Shown: piece by piece, positions 1 to 8,086 of the stretch
Numbering within the stretch: position 1 is the stretch's first letter
Layout: each line of letters opens with the position of its first letter
NCBI GenBank assembly: GCA_947453625.1
Contig: CANGHK010000003.1
Span: 101,118 to 165,117, forward strand
From: Burkholderiales bacterium
GTDB lineage: Bacteria; Pseudomonadota; Gammaproteobacteria; Burkholderiales; Burkholderiaceae_C
Reading direction: 5' to 3'
DNA: 64,000 nt
The notes under the pieces: model-generated
Told to the model about the DNA's origin: nothing
Seen by the model: the letters and a program-made list of their open reading frames with translations, nothing else
Databases searched by the model: none
Position numbers and translations under genes: made by a program

Positions 1-395
1 TTGCCGGCGATGGCCGCCAGTTCGGCGTCGCTGGAGTCCGCCAGCGCCGTCCACATCAGCTTGAACCAGGTCGCCACCATCAGGTTGCGCACCACCGCGA
101 ACGCGAAATCGCCGCGCGGCAACTCGACCAGCGTCGGGTTCAGGTAGTCGCGCTCGTCACGCAGAAAGGCGAGCTGGTCCTCGTCGAAGCCGCCGGCGCG
201 CCCGGCATGGCTGAGCAGCGCCCGGGACTGGCCGATCAGGTCGAGCGCCATGTTGGTCAGCGCGATGTCTTCCTCGAGCGCCGGCGCATGGCCGCACCAC
301 TCGCCCAGGCGCTGGCCCAGGATCAAACAGGTGTCGCCCAGGCGCAGCAGGTAGCGCGTGGCGGGGTCATTGGTGATCTGGATCGATGCGGTCAT
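1..395 (-). CDS. paaC: Phenylacetate-CoA epoxidase subunit PaaC (3' part beyond window)
   Basis: I translated this myself because the ORF is open at the window edge. The 131 visible N-terminal residues match PaaC, including the stretch LGQRLGEWCGHAPALEEDIA and the following NMALDLIGQSRALL. PaaC is the non-catalytic, ferritin-like partner of PaaA in the multicomponent oxygenase that turns phenylacetyl-CoA into the ring-1,2-epoxide. The family is usually about 250 aa, so roughly half is missing off the left edge. The ATG lies 16 bp beyond the paaB stop, in the same minus-strand operon (paaI-K-A-B-C). paaD and paaE would be expected next, outside the window. Confidence 0.93.
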   Translation of the reverse strand, partial: MTASIQITNDPATRYLLRLGDTCLILGQRLGEWCGHAPALEEDIALTNMALDLIGQSRALLSHAGRAGGFDEDQLAFLRDERDYLNPTLVELPRGDFAFAVVRNLMVATWFKLMWTALADSSDAELAAIAG

Positions 396-411
396 GGCGT
401 GCAGTCCCCAC

Positions 412-723
412 TCACATGTGATCCACTTCGGGCGGAAGTTTGTAGAAAGTCGGGTGGCGGTACACCTTGTCCTCGGCCGGGTCGAAGTACATCGCCTTGT
501 CGGTCGGGTCGCTGGCGACGATCTGGTCGCTGCGCACCACCCAGACGCTGCTGCCTTCCTGGCGCCTTGTGTAGACGTCGCGTGCCATCTGGACCGCCAT
601 CTTCGGGTCGGACGCATGCAGGCTGCCGCAGTGCTTGTGGTCAAGCCCAGCCTTGGTGCGCACGAACACCTCCCACAACGGCCATTCCTGGTCGATCGGC
701 TGGGCGGCAATGTTGTCGGTCAT
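412..723 (-). CDS. paaB: Phenylacetate-CoA epoxidase subunit PaaB
   Basis: 103 aa, the normal size for PaaB, a small structural subunit of the phenylacetyl-CoA epoxidase complex. The recognisable core is WPLWEVFVRTKAGLDHKHCG near the N-terminus followed by YTRRQEGSSVWVV. The track ORF begins 48 codons upstream, inside paaA. I chose MTDNIAAQ because the family alignment starts there and the ATG follows the paaA stop by 19 bp with an AG-rich stretch in front. It lies between paaA and paaC in the operon. Confidence 0.95.
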   Translation of the reverse strand: MTDNIAAQPIDQEWPLWEVFVRTKAGLDHKHCGSLHASDPKMAVQMARDVYTRRQEGSSVWVVRSDQIVASDPTDKAMYFDPAEDKVYRHPTFYKLPPEVDHM

Positions 724-742
724 GTCGGTTCTCCGAGAGGAT

Positions 743-1753
743 TCAAGCCGCCTGGGCCTGGGTGGATGGCTTGCGCGCATGCACCATCGCGGCCTCGCGC
801 ACCCAGGCGCCGTCGTCCCAGGCCTTGACACGGGCGGCCAGGCGCTCGCGGTTGCAGGGGCCGTCACCGCCCACCACGCGCCAGAATTCCGACCAGTCGA
901 TCGCGCCGTGGTCGTGGTGGCCGCGTTCCTCGTTCCATTTCAGTTCGGGGTCGGGCAGGGTCACGCCCAGCAACTGGGCCTGGGCCACTGTGGCGTCGAT
1001 GAACTTGGCGCGCAACTCGTCGTTGCTGATGCGCTTGATGCCCCAGCGCATGCTCTGGGCCGAGTTCGGGCTCTGGTCGTCGGGCGGACCGAACATCTGT
1101 ATCGACGGCCACCACCAGCGGTTCACCGCGTCCTGCACCATCGCCTGCTGGGCGGCGGTGCCGCGCGTCATCATCGTCAGCAGCGCATCAAAGCCCTGGC
1201 GCTGGTGAAAGCTCTCCTCGCGGCAGATGCGCACCATCGCCCGGGCATAGGGTGCGAATGAGCAGCGGCAGATCGGCACCTGGTTCATGATCGCCGCGCC
1301 GTCCACCAGCCAGCCGATCACACCGATGTCGGCCCAGGTCAGCGTCGGGTAGTTGAAGATCGAGCTGTACTTCGCTTTTCCACTGTGCAGCGCGTCGAGC
1401 AACTGGTCGCGGCTTTGCCCCAGCGTCTCGGCCGCCGCGTACAGGTACAGGCCATGGCCGCCCTCGTCCTGCACCTTGGCCAGCAGGATGGCCTTGCGCT
1501 TGAGCGTGGGCGCACGGCTGATCCAGTTGCCCTCGGGCAGCATGCCGACGAACTCGCTGTGCGCATGCTGGCTGATCTGCCGCGTCAGCGTCTTGCGGTA
1601 GTTGTCGGGCATCCAATCCTTGGCCTCGATGAACTCGCCGGCATCGATGCGGGCGTCGAAGCGCTGCTGCAGCGCGAGTTCCTCGGTTGAGCGCAGGGCT
1701 TTGGGCGCATCTGCGGCGTCCTTGCCCACCGTGTCCATGGCCTGGGTGTACAT
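743..1753 (-). CDS. paaA: Phenylacetate-CoA epoxidase catalytic subunit PaaA
   Basis: 336 aa. This is the di-iron oxygenase subunit of the phenylacetyl-CoA epoxidase. Iron-ligand motifs of the ferritin-like fold are visible as E-x2-H pairs in QDEGGH and CREESFH, and the family stretches [17 protein letters not shown] and FGPPD are present. The ORF track extends the frame 75 codons into paaK. The start [10 protein letters not shown] is chosen because it has a good Shine-Dalgarno (AGGAGAG) 7-8 bp upstream and lies just after the paaK stop. Tandem to paaB (19 bp). Ring epoxidation is the committed step of aerobic phenylacetate degradation. Confidence 0.96.
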   Translation of the reverse strand: MYTQAMDTVGKDAADAPKALRSTEELALQQRFDARIDAGEFIEAKDWMPDNYRKTLTRQISQHAHSEFVGMLPEGNWISRAPTLKRKAILLAKVQDEGGHGLYLYAAAETLGQSRDQLLDALHSGKAKYSSIFNYPTLTWADIGVIGWLVDGAAIMNQVPICRCSFAPYARAMVRICREESFHQRQGFDALLTMMTRGTAAQQAMVQDAVNRWWWPSIQMFGPPDDQSPNSAQSMRWGIKRISNDELRAKFIDATVAQAQLLGVTLPDPELKWNEERGHHDHGAIDWSEFWRVVGGDGPCNRERLAARVKAWDDGAWVREAAMVHARKPSTQAQAA

Positions 1754-1782
1754 GTTGGATCTCTCCTGGGTGAATGACGTGA

Positions 1783-3099
1783 TCAGCGCTTGCGCTGGTC
1801 CACCACGCGCCTGGCCTTGCCGGTCAGCGTGCGTTCGATGCTGTCGGGCCGCAGCACCTCGATGCGCGTGCTCACGCCCACCAGGGTCTTGATGCGGTGC
1901 TGCAGCCAGTGCACGATCTGCTCGATCTCGACCGGCGCGGCCTGGGCCGAGGCGTGGTTCAGTTCGGTGCGGACGCACAGCGTGTCGAGCGGACCCTCGC
2001 GGTCGACCACCAGCTGGTACTGGCCAGACAGCCGCGGGTGCTGCAGCACGATCTCCTCGATCTGGGTCGGGAAGACGTTGACGCCGCGGATGATCAGCAT
2101 GTCGTCGCTGCGGCCGACGATCTTGCCCATGCGGCGGAAGGCGCGCGAGGTGGGCGCCAGCAAGCGGGTCAAGTCGCGGGTGCGGTAGCGGATGATGGGC
2201 AGCGCCTGCTTGGTCAGCGAGGTGAAGACCAGCTCACCCTCGCTGCCGTCGGTCAGCAGCGCGCCGGTCTCGGGGTCGACGATCTCGGGGTAGAAATGAT
2301 CCTCCCAGATCACCGGGCCGTCCTTGCTCTCGATGCACTCGCAGGCCACGCCCGGGCCCATCACCTCGGACAGGCCGTAGATGTCGACCGCATCCAGCCC
2401 GGCCGCACCCTCGATCTCGCGCCGCATCGCCTCGGTCCAGGGCTCGGCGCCGAAGATGCCTATCTTCACCGACATCGCCGACGGGTCCAGCCCCTGGCGC
2501 CGGAATTCCTCGATGATCACCTGCATGTAGCTGGGGGTGACCATGATGATGTCGGGCTTGAAATCATTGATCAGCTGCACCTGCTTCTCGGTCTGGCCAC
2601 CCGACATCGGCACCACCGTGCAGCCCAGGCGCTCGGCGCCGTAATGCGCGCCCAGCCCGCCAGTGAACAGGCCGTAGCCATAGGCCACATGCACCATGTC
2701 GCCGGGTCGGCCACCGGCGGCGCGGATGCTGCGCGCGGCCAGGTCGGCCCAGGTGTCGATGTCGCCCAAGGTGTAACCCACCACGGTGGGCTTGCCAGTG
2801 GTGCCCGACGAGGCGTGGATGCGCGCGACCTGGGACCGCGGCACCGCGAACATGCCGAACGGGTAGTTGTCGCGCAAATCCTGCTTGGTGGTGAACGGGA
2901 ACTTGGCCAGATCGGCCAGGGTCTTCAAATCGCCCGGCCGCACCCCGGCGGCATCGAAAGCCTGGCGGTAATGCGCGACGTTCTGGTAGGCGTGGTCCAG
3001 CGTCTGGCGCAGGCGCTGCACTTGCAGCGCGGTGATCTCGTCACGGCTGGCAGTCTCGATCGCGTCGAGGTCACCGGGGGCGGGTTGGCGCTGGGGCAT
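1783..3099 (-). CDS. paaK: Phenylacetate-CoA ligase
   Basis: 438 aa, full length for PaaK. It makes phenylacetyl-CoA from phenylacetate, ATP and CoA in the cytosol. The adenylate-forming signature [14 protein letters not shown] sits at residues 97-110, followed by the PaaK-specific [21 protein letters not shown] and, further on, [15 protein letters not shown] and [10 protein letters not shown]. The C-terminal lid domain carries [19 protein letters not shown]. It sits between the paaI thioesterase (42 bp upstream) and paaA (29 bp downstream), supplying the substrate of the epoxidase encoded next. Confidence 0.97.
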   Translation of the reverse strand: MPQRQPAPGDLDAIETASRDEITALQVQRLRQTLDHAYQNVAHYRQAFDAAGVRPGDLKTLADLAKFPFTTKQDLRDNYPFGMFAVPRSQVARIHASSGTTGKPTVVGYTLGDIDTWADLAARSIRAAGGRPGDMVHVAYGYGLFTGGLGAHYGAERLGCTVVPMSGGQTEKQVQLINDFKPDIIMVTPSYMQVIIEEFRRQGLDPSAMSVKIGIFGAEPWTEAMRREIEGAAGLDAVDIYGLSEVMGPGVACECIESKDGPVIWEDHFYPEIVDPETGALLTDGSEGELVFTSLTKQALPIIRYRTRDLTRLLAPTSRAFRRMGKIVGRSDDMLIIRGVNVFPTQIEEIVLQHPRLSGQYQLVVDREGPLDTLCVRTELNHASAQAAPVEIEQIVHWLQHRIKTLVGVSTRIEVLRPDSIERTLTGKARRVVDQRKR

Positions 3100-3141
3100 G
3101 GCTGGGCTCTGCTGAAGGGGTGGAGGAGAGGCGGCGGAAGC

Positions 3142-3594
3142 TCAACCCGGCGCGTCGAGAGGCTGGATCACCGGCTTGCCGCGGACGGTGTGGCTGCGGC
3201 CACGGAACACCGCGATGCGTTCGCCACGCTGGTTGCGCACGTCGGTGTCGTAGACCCCCGTGCGGCCGGACTTGGACAATTCGGTGCAGGTGGCGGTCAG
3301 CACATCGCCCAGGCGCCCCGGCGCCAGCAGGTCGATTGCAAAGCCCGAGGCCACCGTCAGCTCGTTGTACGCGTTGCAGGCGAAGGCGAAAGCCGAGTCA
3401 GCCAGCGTGGCGATCAAGCCGCCGTGGCAGATCGCGTGGCCGTTGAGCATGTCCTGCCGCACCGCCATCGTGATCACCGCCCGACCCGGCGCCACCTCGG
3501 TGACCTGCATGCCCAGCATCTGGGTGGCATGGTCATCGGCCAGCATCGCGTCGCGCACCTGTTCGGCCAATTGCTGCGAGCTGGGTTCGGCCAT
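3142..3594 (-). CDS. paaI: Phenylacetyl-CoA thioesterase PaaI (hotdog fold)
   Basis: 150 aa from the chosen ATG (MAEPSSQQL); the track ORF adds 38 unsupported residues. This is a hotdog-fold thioesterase with the PaaI signature GHAICHGGLIATLADSAFAFACN (asparagine, histidine and aspartate of the active-site region visible). PaaI removes CoA from stalled intermediates such as ring-hydroxylated phenylacetyl-CoA and so rescues the CoA pool. It is the first gene of the minus-strand paa operon. The upstream region holds a TetR-type operator candidate at 3756-3769. Confidence 0.93.
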   Translation of the reverse strand: MAEPSSQQLAEQVRDAMLADDHATQMLGMQVTEVAPGRAVITMAVRQDMLNGHAICHGGLIATLADSAFAFACNAYNELTVASGFAIDLLAPGRLGDVLTATCTELSKSGRTGVYDTDVRNQRGERIAVFRGRSHTVRGKPVIQPLDAPG

Positions 3595-3755
3595 GGGTGG
3601 GGATTCCTTGCAACTGAAAAAAGAGGACTTCGGGACGGCCGACCTGACCGGGACCGGCGCTGCGGCGCCCGATCGGCATGCCACGCGAGGGGGCCGTTGA
3701 TCCGGCATCGGTCACGTCAGCGATACCGCTGGACCCGCACCGAAAAACACTTTCG

Positions 3756-3769
3756 ACCAAACGGTCGGT
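3756..3769. promoter_or_regulatory. Candidate PaaR/TetR-type operator upstream of paaI
   Basis: ACCAAACGGTCGGT is an imperfect inverted repeat: the 7-bp half-sites ACCAAAC and ACCGACC agree at 5 of 7 positions. It lies in the divergent gap between paaI and the ProQ-domain gene. Similar ACCGACCGnnCGGT-like sites are known to be bound by TetR-family PaaR regulators of phenylacetate genes in betaproteobacteria. The assignment to PaaR is inference from location and sequence style. The rest of the 362-bp gap (3595-3956) shows no gene and presumably carries both promoters. Confidence 0.5.
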
Positions 3770-3956
3770 CAATGATAAACGGGCCGATCTACATGACACA
3801 AGTCAATTCGATCCCCAAAAACCCGGGGACCCTGCCCGCAACTGGCCGGGCCGCGCCGCGGCAAAGCACTCGACAAGCCACCCCGAACATCGCTGGGCAC
3901 GACGCTTGCCACGACAATACGCCTTTGCTCCGTCCTGCCGCTCAGCGGCACATGCC

Positions 3957-5033
3957 ATGCCCGACACGCCTGTCCCCTCCGTGATCCCTGCCGACGCCGA
4001 CCTGGCCGTGCCGTCCCCCCTGGCCCTAGACAGCCCCGAGCCAGCGCCCGGCGAGTCGCAAGCCGCCACCCCGGTCGAGGTCGCCCTCGAAGCCGACCTG
4101 GCGCCGCCAACCGCAGCCGCGGACACGCCCGAGAACGTCGACGCCGCAGCCCCTGCCGAAGCAGGCGCCGTCACCGACGGCGCCCCCGATGCGCCGACGC
4201 AGCCCTCGGCCGACACCCCGCCGCAAGCCGCCGGCCGCGAGATGAGCCCGGGCGCCTGCGCCGATCTGCTCAAGCAGCATTTCCCGGGGCTGTTCGCCGG
4301 CCCGGCCAAGCCGATCAAGCTGCGCGTCCATGCCGACATCCAGCAGCGCGCGCCCGGCGTGTTCACCAAGGGCGCGCTGTCGGCGTTCTTCCGGCGCTAC
4401 ACCGGCAGCACCGGCTACCTGATCGCACTTGGAAAGGCCAGCCAGCGTTTCGACCTCGACGGCCAACCGGCGGGCGAACTGAGCGAAGAGCACCGCCAAC
4501 TCGCCCGTGACGAACTGACGCGCCGCCGCCAGGTCACGCGGGATCGCGACAGCCAAGCCCAGGCCCAACTGCAAGCCAAGACCCAGGCCGAACGTGCGCA
4601 GGCGCAGGCCGAGCAGGCGCAGATCCAGGCCGAGCAGGCCGTGGCCCTGCAGGCCCGCCAGGCGCGCGCCGCGATGCTGCGCGACTTCTCGCGCACCACG
4701 CTGACGCTGGCCAACTTCTGTGCCCTCAAGGGCATGACCCCCGACATGCTGACGCCGCTGCTCGACCAGGCGCGCAAGGAAGCGGCCGAGGCGCCGCCCC
4801 CGCCGCCGCCCATGCGGCCGACGGATGACCGCCGCGGCCCCGGCGGACCGCGACGCGACGGCCCGCCCGGCGTGGCGCGCGATCCCCGCGACAGCCGGGA
4901 TGCCCGCGACGCACCGCGGCGCGACGCCAGGGCCGGCCCGCGTGCACCGCGCCCGGACGGCGGCAACCGGTCGGATGACAGGCCGCGCAGCGGCGCGCCG
5001 CGCGGCCCCGCGGGCCGGCCGAACTCGCGCTGA
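3957..5033 (+). CDS. proQ: ProQ/FinO-domain RNA chaperone
   Basis: 358 aa from ATG 3957 (MPDTPVPSV), chosen because the longer track ORF only adds upstream sequence rich in Pro and Arg. Layout: Ala/Pro/Glu-rich disordered N-terminus (1-90), a ProQ/FinO domain (about 95-190; LLKQHFPGLFAGPAKPIKL, VFTKGALSAFFRRYTGSTGYL), an Ala/Gln helix-forming stretch (about 195-240) and a basic Arg/Gly/Asp-rich disordered tail (about 275-358). Proteins of this fold bind double-stranded parts of mRNAs and sRNAs. The long RG-like tail resembles RNA-binding tails of beta-proteobacterial ProQ homologues. Specific targets cannot be read from sequence. Confidence 0.85.
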   Translation: MPDTPVPSVIPADADLAVPSPLALDSPEPAPGESQAATPVEVALEADLAPPTAAADTPENVDAAAPAEAGAVTDGAPDAPTQPSADTPPQAAGREMSPGACADLLKQHFPGLFAGPAKPIKLRVHADIQQRAPGVFTKGALSAFFRRYTGSTGYLIALGKASQRFDLDGQPAGELSEEHRQLARDELTRRRQVTRDRDSQAQAQLQAKTQAERAQAQAEQAQIQAEQAVALQARQARAAMLRDFSRTTLTLANFCALKGMTPDMLTPLLDQARKEAAEAPPPPPPMRPTDDRRGPGGPRRDGPPGVARDPRDSRDARDAPRRDARAGPRAPRPDGGNRSDDRPRSGAPRGPAGRPNSR

Positions 5034-5037
5034 GGCC

Positions 5038-5070
5038 AGACCGCCGGCGACTTGCGCCGCCGGCCGGTCT
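5038..5070. terminator. Hairpin between convergent genes
   Basis: AGACCGCCGGCG and CGCCGCCGGCCGGTCT form a GC-rich stem with small bulges around a 5-nt loop, exactly in the 36-bp gap between the convergent ProQ-domain gene and the dehydratase gene. There is no T-run, so a bidirectional transcription barrier is likely but not certain. Confidence 0.5.
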
Positions 5071-5459
5071 CAGTCGTAGCGGATGTAGGCGTGGCGGGGT
5101 TCTTGGGGCGTGCCTTCAAGCGCCGCACCGGGCGCCTGGCCCGGCCGCCACATCAGCACCGCTTCCAACTGGGCGGCCAGTGCCAGGTCGCGCTCGGTCA
5201 CGCCCTGGACATCGTGGCTCGCCAGGCTGATCGCCACGCTGGCATAGCGGACCGACAACTCGGGGTGGTGCCAGGCCGCCTCGGCCAGATGACCAATGGT
5301 GTTGACCACCATCAGCGTGCTCTTCCAGCCGCTGGTCTGGATTGTGCGGCGCAAGCTGCCGTCCACCAGGCGCCAGGCCGGCAGCGCGGCGGCCAGCCGC
5401 GACTCGACCTGTTCGGCCGGCAAGACCTGCTGGGCCGCGGAACGGGTTTCGGAACTCAT
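5070..5459 (-). CDS. 4a-hydroxytetrahydrobiopterin dehydratase (PCD family)
   Basis: 129 aa. Pterin-4a-carbinolamine dehydratase fold: the active-site signature AWHHPELSVRYASVAISLASHD followed by VTERDLALAAQ matches the family H-H-P-E ... S/T-H-D-x2-G-x-T pattern. The enzyme dehydrates 4a-hydroxytetrahydrobiopterin, normally as partner of phenylalanine hydroxylase. No phhA is next to it here, so the physiological partner is unknown. It has about 20 extra N-terminal and 15 C-terminal residues compared with the roughly 100-aa core. Confidence 0.88.
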   Translation of the reverse strand: MSSETRSAAQQVLPAEQVESRLAAALPAWRLVDGSLRRTIQTSGWKSTLMVVNTIGHLAEAAWHHPELSVRYASVAISLASHDVQGVTERDLALAAQLEAVLMWRPGQAPGAALEGTPQEPRHAYIRYD

Positions 5460-5500
5460 CGCCTGGTTCTCCCTCGTGGTTGAAATCCGGCCCGGCCTCA

Positions 5501-5659
5501 GAGGCTGAGAGGAATTCGAGCGTGACCGAGCAGCGTGCCCAAACGTGCTCGATCTAGACGCAAAGCGCAGGCATAGCCCGGGCTATGGCGAGCATTTGCA
5601 ACGACGAGCGTGTGCGTTTTGGCGTGGTGAGCGGGCATGATCGAAAAACTCTCAGCCTC
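5501..5659. repeat. Long imperfect intergenic palindrome (about 159 bp)
   Basis: The segment is one large inverted repeat centred near 5580. The outer 11 bp (GAGGCTGAGAG at 5501-5511 against its complement at 5649-5659) match perfectly. The core ATAGCCCGGGCTAT (5573-5586) is a perfect 14-bp palindrome. Between them the two arms agree at roughly 60% of aligned positions with only about one gap. It fills almost the whole gap between the dehydratase start and the phosphotransferase stop. It looks like an intergenic palindromic repeat element or a long RNA hairpin; I cannot tell which without a genome-wide search. Confidence 0.7.
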
Positions 5660-6766
5660 TCAGCCGCGGTACAGCGTCTGCGCCAGCGCCCAGGCCTGCT
5701 CGGCCAGCGGCCGGGCGCGCTTGCCCGACTCCAGCGCCGCGGCGTTGGACGCGTTGCCCTGCAGCGCCCGGCCCAGGATGCCCTGCAGGATGCCGGCCAG
5801 TCGGAACATGTTGAACACCAGGTAATAGCCCCATTCGTCGGCGCTGATCTGCTTGCCGGCCTGGCCGCTGCGCGCCAGGTAGGTCTGCAGGTAGGTGTTC
5901 TCGTCGGGAATGCCCAGCGCCGCCAGGTCCTGGCCGGCCAGGCCGCGCGCAGTCGGGCCGTTGGCCATGTGCCAGGTCATGCAGTGGTAGGCAAAGTCGA
6001 CCAGCGGGTCGCCCAGCGTCGAGAGTTCCCAGTCCAGCACCGCCAGGATGCGCGGTTCGGTCGGGTGCAGCATCACGTTGTCGAGCCGGTAGTCGCCGTG
6101 CACGATGCGGGTCTCGCCCTCGGCCGGCAGGTGGTGCGGCAGCCAATTGATCAGCGACTCCATCGCGGGAATCGTCTCGGTCTCGGCGGCGCGGTACTGC
6201 TGGGTCCAGCGCTTGACCTGGCGCTCGAGGTAGCCGCCCACCTTGCCATAGCCGTCCAGTCCCACCGCCGAAGGATCGACCCGGTGCAGCGCGGCAATCA
6301 CGCGGTTGAGCTCGTCGTAGATCGACGCGCGCTCGGCAGGCGTCATGCCTGGCAGGGTCGGGTCCCACAGCACCCGGCCCTCGACGCAGTCCATCACGTA
6401 GAAGGCGGTGCCGATGACGGCGGGGTCCTCGCACAGCACATGGGTGCGGGCCACCGGCACCTCGCTGCCGGCCAGCGCGCTGATGACCCGGAACTCGCGG
6501 TCCACCGCATGCGCCGACTGCAGCAGCACGCCAGGCGGCTTGCGCCGCAGCACGTAGCGCTGGCCATCGGCCGCCGTCAGGCGGAAGGTCGGGTTGGACT
6601 GTCCGCCCTTGAACTGCTCGACCTGCAGCGGCCCGGCGGCCAGCGCCGGCATGTGAGCGTGCAGGTAGTCGGCCAGCTTGGCCTCGTCGAAGCGGTGCTG
6701 GTCGGCCACCGGGCGGGTGCCGGTGAACTGGGCGAATTTGTTGTCGGCTGCGGGTTGGTCGCTCAT
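5660..6766 (-). CDS. Phosphotransferase family protein (ACAD10/11 kinase-like)
   Basis: 368 aa, aminoglycoside-phosphotransferase/choline-kinase fold. Visible motifs: FKGGQSNPTFRL (nucleotide loop), YVLRRKPPG (ATP-binding lysine region), the catalytic loop IVHGDYRLDNVMLHP and the metal-binding LAVLDWELSTLGDPLVD. This subfamily resembles the kinase domain of human ACAD10/ACAD11, thought to phosphorylate 4-hydroxyacyl-CoA in fatty-acid breakdown. It lies next to an SDR and regulator genes, fitting acyl-CoA catabolism. Substrate not shown. Confidence 0.85.
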   Translation of the reverse strand: MSDQPAADNKFAQFTGTRPVADQHRFDEAKLADYLHAHMPALAAGPLQVEQFKGGQSNPTFRLTAADGQRYVLRRKPPGVLLQSAHAVDREFRVISALAGSEVPVARTHVLCEDPAVIGTAFYVMDCVEGRVLWDPTLPGMTPAERASIYDELNRVIAALHRVDPSAVGLDGYGKVGGYLERQVKRWTQQYRAAETETIPAMESLINWLPHHLPAEGETRIVHGDYRLDNVMLHPTEPRILAVLDWELSTLGDPLVDFAYHCMTWHMANGPTARGLAGQDLAALGIPDENTYLQTYLARSGQAGKQISADEWGYYLVFNMFRLAGILQGILGRALQGNASNAAALESGKRARPLAEQAWALAQTLYRG

Positions 6767-6778
6767 CGGGGGTTCCGT

Positions 6779-8086
6779 TCAGGTTGGATTCGGGTCATTC
6801 GGTGGGGCGGGCGCCAGCAATCCCATCAGCAAAGGGCGGGCGAACAGCGCGACCAAGGGCTGCTGGCCGTTGCCGGGCACCCAGTGCCCGATCTCGGACA
6901 GCGCGTTGAGCAGGCCGCAGACCAGTTGCGCCGCCACGGCGGCGTCGACCCGGCGCACCGAGCCGTCGATCATGCCGTCGGCCAACAGCGCCGCATAGCG
7001 TTCGCCCAGGCGGTTCAGGGTGTTGAACTTCTGCCAGCGCAGCGCGCCGGGCAGTTCGGTCCAGGCGCTCAGCCGCAGCAGCGGGGCTTGCGCGCTGGCC
7101 TGCGCCGGATCGTGCAGTTCGACCAGCGGCAGGGTCGCGCCCAGCAGACGCTGCCAGCCGCTGCCGGGCGCGGCCAGGGCCCGCAACTGGGCGCCGCGGA
7201 TCAGCGCAAAGCTGCGCTCGAAGCAGTCGTCGACCAGTTGATCCTTGGTCGGATGGTGGTGGTAGAACGAGCCCTTGGTCAGCGCCAGCGTGGCGGCGAT
7301 GCGCTCGACCGACGCGCCGCCCACGCCGTGGTCGTTGATCAGCCGGGTGGCCGTGCGAAGATAGGCCTCGCGCAGCGGGTCGGCCACCGATGGGCCGGAC
7401 TCGGTCGGGTCGCCAGGCTGGGCAGGCTGCAGCACGATGGGCAAGACCGAGCCCGGCGCCGAACAGTCCTGGCCGGGCGCGGCCAAGCCGTGCAGCAGGA
7501 TGTCGGACATCGCGCGCGACAAGCGCGGGTAGTCGACGCTCTCGTAGCGCGTCAGCCAGGCGCGCGACCAAAGCACCTCGGCCAGCAGCAGGTGGGTGCG
7601 GGCATTGAGCGCGCGGCGGCCGTCGACACCGGTCTGGGGCGGCAGGCCAGGCCGGAGCAGGCGCCGCAGCTTGCGGAACATCTCGACATAGGCCGCGAAC
7701 ACCGGCCCGGCCTGCGCTTGCGGCAAGGCCCGCATGTCGCCGAAGAAGATCAGTTCGGCGCGGCGCCGCTCGGCGATCTCGGCCATCAGCCCGATGAAGC
7801 CTTGGACGAAGGCGCTGACCCGCTCCGCCAGCCCGTCGGCCAGCGCCGCCTGCTCGATCACCGCGTCCATCGCCTCGATGCTGCGCGCCAGGCAGGCGCA
7901 GACCAGGTCTTCCTTCTTGCGGTAGTAGTAGGTCAGGCTGTTGGTGGCCAGGCCGACGCTGTCGGCCACCTCGGCCAGCGTGCCGGCCTTGATGCCGCGG
8001 CGGTTGAACAGCCGCGCCGCGCCGTCGAGGATGGCCTCGCGCTTCTCGGCGAAGCGCAGCGTGGACGGGGCCTGGCCCACGCTCAT
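6779..8086 (-). CDS. Tandem TetR regulator with two DNA-binding domains
   Basis: 435 aa, about twice the normal TetR length. A first helix-turn-helix lies at residues 15-60 (GTLAEVADSVGLATNSLTYYY) followed by its own ligand-binding-like helices. A second one lies at about 238-285 (ASVERIAATLALTKGSFYHHH) with another C-terminal helical domain. Both keep the core TetR pattern, including F/Y-Y-H/Y after the recognition helix. It overlaps the hydrolase gene by 4 bp and precedes the phosphotransferase gene by 12 bp, so it is co-transcribed with genes it may control. Frame is continuous with no sign of a sequencing frameshift. Confidence 0.85.
   Translation of the reverse strand: MSVGQAPSTLRFAEKREAILDGAARLFNRRGIKAGTLAEVADSVGLATNSLTYYYRKKEDLVCACLARSIEAMDAVIEQAALADGLAERVSAFVQGFIGLMAEIAERRRAELIFFGDMRALPQAQAGPVFAAYVEMFRKLRRLLRPGLPPQTGVDGRRALNARTHLLLAEVLWSRAWLTRYESVDYPRLSRAMSDILLHGLAAPGQDCSAPGSVLPIVLQPAQPGDPTESGPSVADPLREAYLRTATRLINDHGVGGASVERIAATLALTKGSFYHHHPTKDQLVDDCFERSFALIRGAQLRALAAPGSGWQRLLGATLPLVELHDPAQASAQAPLLRLSAWTELPGALRWQKFNTLNRLGERYAALLADGMIDGSVRRVDAAVAAQLVCGLLNALSEIGHWVPGNGQQPLVALFARPLLMGLLAPAPPNDPNPT

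Noticed and set aside
1897-3984. 695-aa plus-strand ORF
   Set aside because: Shadow of paaK/paaI and the intergenic region.
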